A stretch of DNA of 28,387 nt from an uncultured Lachnospiraceae bacterium. GTDB taxonomy: Bacteria > Bacillota > Clostridia > Lachnospirales > Lachnospiraceae. Below the pieces are notes generated by a model. That model was not told the origin of the DNA. It was given only the letters and a program-made list of their open reading frames with translations, and searched no databases. The stretch lies in assembly GCA_910586205.1 (NCBI GenBank), contig CAJUGD010000042.1, forward strand, positions 1 through 28,387. The letters are read 5' to 3'. Shown here in pieces: positions 22,628 through 28,387 of the stretch. Within the stretch, counting starts at the first letter, position 1. Every line of letters begins with the position of its first letter. The position numbers were made by a program, and so were the translations under genes.

Positions 22628-22690
22628 TTTCCGAAAGCTTTTCTGTATCCTCTGTTCCTGGACAGTCCAAAACAGAATCGCTTCCGGAAA
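22628..22690 (-). promoter_or_regulatory. Intercistronic stem-loop between binding protein and permease genes
   Basis: In the mRNA, TTTCCGGAAGC pairs with GCTTTCGGAAA over 11 pairs (one G-U) and encloses an inner hairpin, CTGTT..GGAC/GTCC..AACAG. No T run follows, so it is not a full terminator. It probably stabilises the 3' end of the binding-protein message or reduces read-through, giving more binding protein than permease, as in other malEFG-type operons. Confidence 0.65.
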
Positions 22691-22706
22691 TTATCGGCTC
22701 CTGCCT

Positions 22707-24071
22707 TTACTGGCTGTCTTTTAATTCCTGTAAAAGCTCGTCAAAATCCGCCACCAGTTCCTTTGCCTTGTCCTCTGGGCTGGCAACCTTATACTCTACC
22801 TCCTGGATAGCATCCAGCCACATTTGCTCCATATCACCGGTAGGCAGATTCGGAATCGTCATGGCTCCGGCCTCCATGGCGCTTTCTACAACACGGTTGT
22901 TCTCCTCACTCAAAATCTCCATATCCAGCAGGACCTTCCGGGCTGCTGCTGATGCCGGAACGCCTCTGGTATCCTTCAGGATCGCGGCTGCCTCTGGGTC
23001 ATTGACCAGCCAGTCCAGAAACTTTGTGGCCTCCTCCGGATACTTGGTGGAGCTGGGAATCCCGTAGACCTGAGATGGACGGATCATGACGCCGCTCCCC
23101 ACACCGTCAGCTTCTCGGATCATAGGCATCACTCCCACATCGATGGAACCGTCAACTGTGGCGGTCGATTGGGAAGACAGCCACACCTGACAGATCCCCA
23201 GCTTACCGTCAATCCACTTAGGATTTTCATACCAGCGATTCAAGTAGATTCCGTTGACCTCAGCAGGCTCGATCACACCATTGTCAATCCAGTCAACCAC
23301 CATCTGAAAGCCATCCCGCAGCTGCTCCTCTGTAAAGGTTCTTTCATAATTATTGTTAAAAATATACTCCCCGGTCTTCTGGTTCAGGTAAGAATGAAGC
23401 ATCAGGTTTACAATCGTCTGCTCCACGTTCAGAAGATAAAACTCCGGATCCTGAGCATGCATTTCCGTTCCGATCTCCATCAGCTCATCCCAGGTAAGGG
23501 TCTTGTCTGCCCCAAACCGGTCGTCCTTCAGCACATCCTTGTTATACAAAAATACATTGGTATTCATCCCTGTGGGAAGACCCACGATCTTTCCGTCATA
23601 TTCCAGACAGTTTTTCAGAAAAGTCTCATCAAACTGGCTTAAATCAATATTATCTGTTGTATTCAGATCCATCAGCAGCTCACCCTGCTTATTGATGTCC
23701 GCCAGCCACGGCTGGTCGATCTGAATGATGTCCGCCGCACTGTTGCCGGACAACTGGGTAATCAATTTCTGTTGATATCCATCAAATCCGCCGTACTCTG
23801 GTTCAATGATCACATTCGGATTCAACTCCTGATATTTTTCGATTGCCGCCAGGGTGGCATTGTGGCGTTCCTCACCGCCCCACCAGGCAAAACGAAGCAC
23901 CACCTGCCCGTCAGAAGCTCCGGCTCCGCCATTCTCTCCCGTCTGGCCTCCCCCTGGGGCTGGGGCTGCTCCGGCTCCTGCACTGCCGCTTCCTCCACCG
24001 CAGCCTGTCGTCATGCCTGCCATGATTCCCACTGCTGTCAGCAGGGCAATTCCTTTTTTCCAGTTTTTCAT
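22707..24071 (-). CDS. Extracellular sugar-binding lipoprotein of ABC transporter
   Basis: 454 residues from ATG 24069-24071, which has AAGGAGG seven bases upstream; a start at 24170 is rejected. Lipoprotein signal peptide MKNWKKGIALLTAVGIMAG followed by lipobox MTTGC at 20-24 and a glycine/alanine/proline-rich linker (about 25-55). The mature part begins VVLRFAWWGGEERHNATLAAI, the start of a family 1 extracellular solute-binding protein (MalE-like). Captures the sugar at the cell surface for the two permeases. Likely substrate is the alpha-glucoside split by the GH65 enzyme, by operon logic. No ATPase gene is encoded nearby. Confidence 0.92.
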   Translation of the reverse strand: MKNWKKGIALLTAVGIMAGMTTGCGGGSGSAGAGAAPAPGGGQTGENGGAGASDGQVVLRFAWWGGEERHNATLAAIEKYQELNPNVIIEPEYGGFDGYQQKLITQLSGNSAADIIQIDQPWLADINKQGELLMDLNTTDNIDLSQFDETFLKNCLEYDGKIVGLPTGMNTNVFLYNKDVLKDDRFGADKTLTWDELMEIGTEMHAQDPEFYLLNVEQTIVNLMLHSYLNQKTGEYIFNNNYERTFTEEQLRDGFQMVVDWIDNGVIEPAEVNGIYLNRWYENPKWIDGKLGICQVWLSSQSTATVDGSIDVGVMPMIREADGVGSGVMIRPSQVYGIPSSTKYPEEATKFLDWLVNDPEAAAILKDTRGVPASAAARKVLLDMEILSEENNRVVESAMEAGAMTIPNLPTGDMEQMWLDAIQEVEYKVASPEDKAKELVADFDELLQELKDSQ

Positions 24072-24153
24072 GGTATCCTCCTTATTTACCGAAATTCTTT
24101 CTTGCAAAACAGAAATCTTCTCGTTCATTTTGGCCAAAATTTCTGATAGATAT

Positions 24154-24182
24154 AGTGTAACATAATCCAATTTTTACAAACA
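24154..24182 (-). promoter_or_regulatory. Candidate activator-dependent promoter of the transporter operon
   Basis: Minus strand extended -10 TGTTACACT with TACACT at 24154-24159. The -35 position (TGTTTG, 24177-24182) is very poor, as expected where an activator is needed. Confidence 0.4.
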
Positions 24183-24202
24183 GGCATCCGGTTTATGAAA
24201 GC

Positions 24203-24250
24203 GTATCAATTTTTATGCACTTTGTAGTATCATTTTTTAATAATAGTATC
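24203..24250 (-). promoter_or_regulatory. Three GATAC direct repeats, candidate YesN binding sites
   Basis: On the minus strand GATAC, each preceded by an A-rich stretch, occurs at 24203-24207, 24227-24231 and 24246-24250; the last two share GATACTA. They point toward the transporter operon and lie about 56-103 bases upstream of its predicted start, typical for AraC-type activators. Confidence 0.45.
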
Positions 24251-24288
24251 TTTTCTTGTCATCTTCATCACAGAACCCTCATACTCCT

Positions 24289-24317
24289 TTGATTTTTTAT
24301 CCTCTCCATTGTATACT
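24289..24317 (+). promoter_or_regulatory. SigA promoter of the response regulator gene
   Basis: TTGATT (24289-24294), 17 bases, TATACT (24312-24317), about 50 bases upstream of the ATG at 24372. Confidence 0.7.
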
Positions 24318-24371
24318 ATTACTGATTCACACACACAGCCAACCGCACCATAAGTGAAAAGAGGACGATGG

Positions 24372-25136
24372 ATGAATTATCAACTTTTGATTGTAGATGA
24401 TGAATATGAAATCAGAACTGGTCTGGCCAACTACATTCCCTGGAATACCATCGGCTTCACAGTCGCCGGACAATGTCAGAATGGAAAGGAGGCTCTGGAT
24501 TTTATCGCCTCCCATAAGGTTCATGCAGTTTTGTGTGACATCCGCATGCCAATCATGGATGGTCTGGAACTGGCAAGGGAGCTTCGCTCTCAGAAATCCT
24601 CCGTCAAATTCGTGTTTCTCACCGGCTATAAAGATTTTGAATATATTCAGCAGGCCCTGCGCTATCGTGCCTTTGACTATGTCTTAAAGCCCAGCAAGTT
24701 TGAACAGATTTCCGAGATCTTTGGCAGAATCTGCCATGAACTTGACCGAGAGTATGGAGTTGACAGTCTGGCGAAAAAAGAACCTGCTGACATTATCAAT
24801 ACCATCAAAAAAATTGTAAAAGAACATTTGGCTGATGTAACCCTGGAATCCGTGGCAAAAAAGATCTATATGAATCCATTTTATATCAGCAAATTATTCA
24901 AACAGAAAACCGGGATTAATTTTACGGATTACGTGACTGACTGTCGGATGAAAAAGGCAGCAGATTTACTGAATGATTATAATTACCGGATATATGATAT
25001 CAGCGAAATCGTCGGCTATTCCAACCCTAAAAATTTCGCCAGAACCTTTAAACAGTATTACGGCGTTACTCCCAGCGAGTACCGAACCGGCGGATTAACG
25101 AAAGGAGAGACACCATCTGATGAAACACCCCTCTAA
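24372..25136 (+). CDS. YesN-type response regulator with AraC DNA-binding domain
   Basis: 254 residues from ATG 24372, which has GAGGA six bases upstream; a GTG 18 bases earlier is possible. Receiver domain 1-120: acidic pair D9-D10, phosphorylated D56 in VLCDIRMPIMDG, T84 in FLTGY, K106 in YVLKPSKF. C-terminal AraC double helix-turn-helix from about 140 (LESVAKKIYMNPFYISKLFKQ and ISEIVGYSNPKNFARTFKQYYG). Overlaps the kinase gene by 17 bases. By position it should activate the divergent sugar transporter operon. Confidence 0.93.
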   Translation: MNYQLLIVDDEYEIRTGLANYIPWNTIGFTVAGQCQNGKEALDFIASHKVHAVLCDIRMPIMDGLELARELRSQKSSVKFVFLTGYKDFEYIQQALRYRAFDYVLKPSKFEQISEIFGRICHELDREYGVDSLAKKEPADIINTIKKIVKEHLADVTLESVAKKIYMNPFYISKLFKQKTGINFTDYVTDCRMKKAADLLNDYNYRIYDISEIVGYSNPKNFARTFKQYYGVTPSEYRTGGLTKGETPSDETPL

Positions 25137-26967
25137 AATATTTATGAAATATTTCCTGCGGCAGCTTTTGATCAGTTCTATTCCGATTCTCATTTTAGGA
25201 ACCCTGGGATTTTTCCTTACCTGCCACGATATCCGCCAGACTGCCGCCCACTCGGCCTATCATACCCTGGACCAGTCCGGACATCTTTGGAACGAAATTC
25301 TTTCTGACATAAACGCTATAGAAACCACCTTTAACCCGGATTCCTTTTCCGGTTTTTCTCTAAAACATATTGTGCGCAAAAAGGGGCTCAATTACAGCGA
25401 TGCAGTAAAATATCCGATCTTTTCTTCTATTTTGAATACCTTTGTCAATACCAGTCCATCTATCCGATCCGCATACCTTTACTGGCCCAATGATTATGGA
25501 AATCTCCTGGTTTCCAACAAGGGCCTGACCACCTTGAAGTACATGGAAGATACCGACTGGCTCAAAACCTGTGAATCATTTTCGGATAATCACAGCAATA
25601 CCCGCCTGATTCAGCTTCGCACCCTTTCAGGCTCCAAAGAAGCATCCTCAGCCATCATCACCCTTTACCAAAAAATCATAACCCTGGATTACCCTACTGC
25701 AAAAGGTACTGTGATCATAAATCTCGATCCTTCTATACTGGAAGCTCAACTGTCACAGCTATGTACCTTTTCCGGACAGCAGCTCTGCCTGTTTGCAGAT
25801 GAAAATACGCTTCTGGCATCTTCCCCCTGCAGGCAGCCCTCTGTCCCTGCCGCTTCACTTACAAGCAAAGAGGAACTCCTGCTGGCCGCCCTTGAAAAAA
25901 TGTCCGCAGAAGAAAGACAAATCTGCATCAAAAAAAAGGGCTGCACCATCTTTGTCCAAAAAGATGAAACTGCACCATTTTTCTATATGTCCGTCATTCC
26001 CAACAACCAGCTTTATGCCATGCCTGCCCGACTTCTCTGTATCACGGGAATCCTGGTTGCATTTTCCTGTATCGTATCCCTTTTTCTGGCTGCTGCCTAC
26101 AGCCGGAGGCTTTCCCGAAACGTCCAAAGCATTATGGATATTTTCCATGCCGCCCAAAACGGAGATCCCCTGCCGCATCTTCCTGCCTCCTCCGGCGACG
26201 AGCAAAGCTATATTATTACCAGCCTGATCTCCACCTTTATCCGACAAGATTATCTGTCCATCCAGCTTTCGGAAAAAAATTATCGGGCTAAAACGCTGGA
26301 GCTGATTGCCCTTCAGTCTCAGATTAATCCTCACTTTCTGTTTAACACCTTAGAAACCATCCGCTTAAAATCCTTTCAGATGACTGATGGACCAAACCAG
26401 ATTTCTCCATTGATCGAAAACCTGTGCGATATTTTGCGATATACCCTGTCCGACCCCCATGAACAGGTCTCATTAGAAAGTGAAATCGCCTACTCCAAAT
26501 CCTACTTGTACATCCAGAAGCTCCGCTACAACAATCAGTTTCATGTCATATGGGAATATGACCCGGATATCCTGCCCCTATCAACAGTCAAGCTGCTGAT
26601 CCAGCCCCTTTTGGAAAATTCCATCCATCACGGAATCGCCCCATCTGACAGGGAATGTCTGATTAAGGTCAAAATTTACCAAAAGCAGGAGCATCTGTAT
26701 CTCCATATTATTGACACCGGCGTTGGCATGACCTCTGAGCAAAAAGACTCTCTCCTCTCCAGGATCGCTGACAATCAAACGCCTTACCAGCATATTGGAC
26801 TGGCCAATACCTGGAAACGCCTTGTCTTGGTTTATGGCGAACAAGCCAGAATCCGTATCTGGAGCAGAGAACAAAGAGGGACTGCCATTACTTTGATTCT
26901 GCCTCTGCTAAAAAATACTTCCCCGCAGCCATTTGAGCCTTATGAGACGCCGGAAATGTCCTTTTGA
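25120..26967 (+). CDS. YesM-type sensor histidine kinase
   Basis: 615 residues. Membrane segments at about 13-34 and 303-326 flank an extracellular sensor domain of roughly 265 residues, followed by a short HAMP-like linker. The His_kinase (LytS/YesM) domain has QSQINPHFLFNTLETI with phospho-acceptor H405. The ATPase domain shows LLIQPLLENSIHHGI (N box) and DTGVGM (G1). Start ATG has AAGGAGAG upstream inside the regulator gene and overlaps its end by 17 bases, so the pair is co-translated. It likely senses the extracellular sugar or its loaded binding protein; the ligand is unknown. Confidence 0.93.
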   Translation: MKHPSKIFMKYFLRQLLISSIPILILGTLGFFLTCHDIRQTAAHSAYHTLDQSGHLWNEILSDINAIETTFNPDSFSGFSLKHIVRKKGLNYSDAVKYPIFSSILNTFVNTSPSIRSAYLYWPNDYGNLLVSNKGLTTLKYMEDTDWLKTCESFSDNHSNTRLIQLRTLSGSKEASSAIITLYQKIITLDYPTAKGTVIINLDPSILEAQLSQLCTFSGQQLCLFADENTLLASSPCRQPSVPAASLTSKEELLLAALEKMSAEERQICIKKKGCTIFVQKDETAPFFYMSVIPNNQLYAMPARLLCITGILVAFSCIVSLFLAAAYSRRLSRNVQSIMDIFHAAQNGDPLPHLPASSGDEQSYIITSLISTFIRQDYLSIQLSEKNYRAKTLELIALQSQINPHFLFNTLETIRLKSFQMTDGPNQISPLIENLCDILRYTLSDPHEQVSLESEIAYSKSYLYIQKLRYNNQFHVIWEYDPDILPLSTVKLLIQPLLENSIHHGIAPSDRECLIKVKIYQKQEHLYLHIIDTGVGMTSEQKDSLLSRIADNQTPYQHIGLANTWKRLVLVYGEQARIRIWSREQRGTAITLILPLLKNTSPQPFEPYETPEMSF

Positions 26968-26980
26968 TTGTATCCCCAAA

Positions 26981-27005
26981 GAGGCTGCCCTGATCTGGCA
27001 GCCTC
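26981..27005. terminator. Hairpin between the kinase gene and the treC remnant
   Basis: GAGGCTGCC (26981-26989) and GGCAGCCTC (26997-27005) form a perfect 9 bp stem with a 7-base loop. On the minus strand it is followed by TTTG; on the plus strand no T run follows. It probably stops one or both convergent transcripts. Confidence 0.6.
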
Positions 27006-27062
27006 AAACGCCGCATCCAACACTGCAGTTCATTCCTGCCACCTACCATATGGTACACTCTG

Positions 27063-28146
27063 TCAGGCAGTATCGGGCTGGATTCCCCCTCCAAGAACCA
27101 TGAACTCATATGGCTCCATTATATACATTTCATCTTCCAGAACCCTTTCCCTCATTTTCTGCGCTTTGCCCATTTCCCCCACTTTTTCCAATAAGGTATG
27201 CTCATCCGGACACCCCAAAACACACTCTCTTTCAGGACAAAGTCCGACTTCGTCCGATAATAGATCCCTTGCAGCACCAACTACCCCCTTTCTGAAAGAG
27301 CCGGCATTCAGAAATACCCTTTGAGAATAATTTTCCAGCAGTACCTTATATCCGCTCCACTCTCCGGCTATTTTCACCCTCTGTTTTTTCCCATCCAGAT
27401 TACAGAACACCACCACCTTCTGCTCCCCCAGCACTCTCTGGTATGCCAGCACCATATCCGTCCCTGTCTCCAAAAATGAGATTTCTCCTTTTGCAATTAC
27501 CGGGTACTTTTTCCTCATAGCAATCAACCTCTTATAAAAAGCAAGAATAGAATCCTGATCCTTCTGCTGGGCTTCTGCCGTAATCTCGTTTCGAAATGCG
27601 GCAGACATTGGAAGCCACGGCTCTGCTTTCGAAAATCCTCCATACTTTTCCCCAGTCCACTGCATGGGAGTTCTGCTGTTATCCCGGGATCTGGCCGATA
27701 AAATCGCAAGGGCTTCTTCTTTTGTCTTCCCCTTTTCCAATAAAATCTGATAATAATTAAGACTCTCTACATCCCGGTACTGCTCTATGGATGGATAATG
27801 GGCATTCAGCATTCCGATTTCTTCTCCCTGATAGATATACGGGGTTCCCCGCATAAAGTGGATCATGCCTGCCAGCATTTTTGCTGACTCCTTCCAATAG
27901 GTCTTCTCGTCTCCCAGCCTGCTTACAATGCGCGGCTGGTCATGATTGCACCAAAACAGCGCATTCCAGCCTCCCCCTTTCTGCATCCATAAGCGCCCAT
28001 TTATCCCCACCCTTATAATCCACTTTCAGGTGATGGAAATTAAAACACATAGAAAGCTCTTTTTGCTGTGGTGCAGAATATTGGATACAATGCTCCAGAT
28101 TAGAAGCACTGGCACGATATAAAGAAATATTATACTTTGGACTTTG
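27063..28146 (-). pseudogene. treC: Broken trehalose-6-phosphate hydrolase (GH13), C-terminal remnant
   Basis: The downstream part (27063 to about 27990) encodes GGGWNALFWCNHDQPRIVSR, RGTPYIYQGEEIGM, YRDVESLN and SRDNSRTPMQW, the C-terminal half of phosphotrehalase-type GH13 enzymes. Reading further upstream, a different frame carries the preceding family segment: NLEHCIQYSAPQQKELSM then FNFHHLKVDYKGGDKWALMD (about 28110 down to 27992). So the two parts are joined out of frame around 27985-27995, where roughly 15-20 codons are also missing. Family sequence disappears upstream of about 28113 and a TAG follows at 28147-28149, so about the first 260 residues, with the catalytic nucleophile and acid, are gone. 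The remnant also has some 65 extra residues between LLENYS and MEPYEFMVL. Surely non-functional. Oligo-1,6-glucosidase is an alternative parent. Confidence 0.85.
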
Positions 28147-28172
28147 CTATTTGCAGAAAATATCTATTTGCA
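28147..28172. repeat. 9 bp direct repeat at the rearrangement junction
   Basis: CTATTTGCA occurs at 28147-28155 and 28164-28172 in an AT-rich stretch between the two broken genes. It may be chance or a footprint of the event that removed both 5' ends. Confidence 0.4.
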
Positions 28173-28201
28173 AAATCCTTTTAATAAATTAAATATGATG
28201 T

Positions 28202-28387
28202 GATTACACCAAAGGAAATAAGTTTGAAACAAGAATGAGAGATTATTATTGACCTCATGATTTTGAATGTTGTCAAATCAGATGCAATCAATTATGCTGA
28301 TTTAGCAAAAGCACTTGAAGCTACAAGCAGAAAAAGAAATTCATATGAGCTTTTATCAGCTCCGAAACATATTTTGGAACAGATTAA
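28202..28387 (+). pseudogene. AbiEii-like nucleotidyltransferase toxin fragment, frameshifted and 5'-truncated
   Basis: One frame reads KFETRMRDYY up to 28249; the next frame, after one extra base (T near 28250), continues DLMILNVVKSDAINYADL and ALEATSRKRNSYELL to the window edge. Joined, this is the TRMRDYYDL region and following helical domain of AbiEii/AbiGii-type nucleotidyltransferases, toxins of type IV toxin-antitoxin or phage-exclusion systems. The nucleotidyltransferase domain is absent: a stop lies just upstream of 28202. No start codon or ribosome binding site is seen. The KFET-RMRDYY join looks shortened compared with family members, suggesting an internal deletion too. Identification is from memory of the motif, so moderate. 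Confidence 0.6.

Larger units (their letters stand above)
24072..24371. promoter_or_regulatory. Divergent control region of transporter operon and YesN/YesM
   Basis: 300 bases with no gene. It holds the binding-protein promoter (24154-24182), three GATAC repeats (24203-24250) and the yesN-like promoter (24289-24317). The left part is the 5' leader of the binding-protein mRNA. Confidence 0.75.

Noticed and set aside
24072..24170. N-terminal extension of the binding protein to 24170
   Set aside because: The signal peptide and ribosome binding site clearly place the start at 24071, and the extension lies around the predicted transcript start.
24195..24210. cre-like site ATGAAAGCGTATCAAT
   Set aside because: Two or more mismatches to the catabolite-repression consensus on either strand, and it overlaps one GATAC repeat that explains it better.
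27044..27055. Palindrome TACCATATGGTA beside the treC stop
   Set aside because: Short AT-rich palindrome at a convergent gene end; the nearby 9 bp stem is a better terminator.

Overview
The window looks like chromosomal DNA of a low-to-medium GC Gram-positive anaerobe of the Lachnospiraceae (Clostridium cluster XIVa) type. The signs are near-consensus SigA promoters, strong purine-rich ribosome binding sites, dapL for lysine/DAP synthesis, a PduL-AckA acetate module, an ACT/UPF0210 pair, a YesN/YesM two-component system and Rpn-type PD-(D/E)XK genes. The organism call is inference from gene content, not from a search. No rRNA, tRNA, CRISPR array or intact insertion sequence was seen.

Left part (1-6.3 kb): a partial Rpn-family nuclease/transposase gene (minus), a 0.6 kb AT-rich gap with several hairpins, then a minus-strand block rpmF-yceD behind its own near-perfect promoter. 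Next comes ackA-pduL, which makes acetate and ATP from acetyl-CoA. A second, intact Rpn-family gene (plus) follows, then tmcAL, which uses acetate to acetylate the wobble cytidine of tRNA-Met.

Middle part (6.3-17.8 kb): mostly housekeeping genes. On the minus strand are an ACT protein, a UPF0210 protein and a SAM methyltransferase in one operon. Then come sseB-like, coaE and the metallo-hydrolase yycJ in another operon, and a GNAT-DUF523 (TudS-like) fusion. sfsA (plus) is divergent from the fusion. polA and a small zinc-finger membrane protein lie on the minus strand. dapL (plus) has a strong promoter, a structured leader and a strong terminator.

Right part (17.8-27 kb): an alpha-glucoside utilisation locus. 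A lipoprotein binding protein and two MalF/MalG-type permeases import an alpha-glucoside. A GH65 phosphorylase splits it to beta-glucose-1-phosphate plus a sugar, and beta-phosphoglucomutase feeds glucose-6-phosphate to glycolysis. No ABC ATPase is present, so a shared MsmX-type ATPase is expected. Divergent from it is a YesN/YesM regulator-kinase pair. The shared 300 bp promoter region carries three GATAC repeats placed like activator sites upstream of the transporter promoter.

Right edge (27-28.4 kb): two broken genes. One is the C-terminal remnant of a trehalose-6-phosphate hydrolase, with its first half missing and an internal frameshifting deletion. The other is a 5'-truncated, frameshifted fragment of an AbiEii-like nucleotidyltransferase toxin. 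Their lost 5' ends face each other, which marks a rearrangement junction at about 28.11-28.20 kb.
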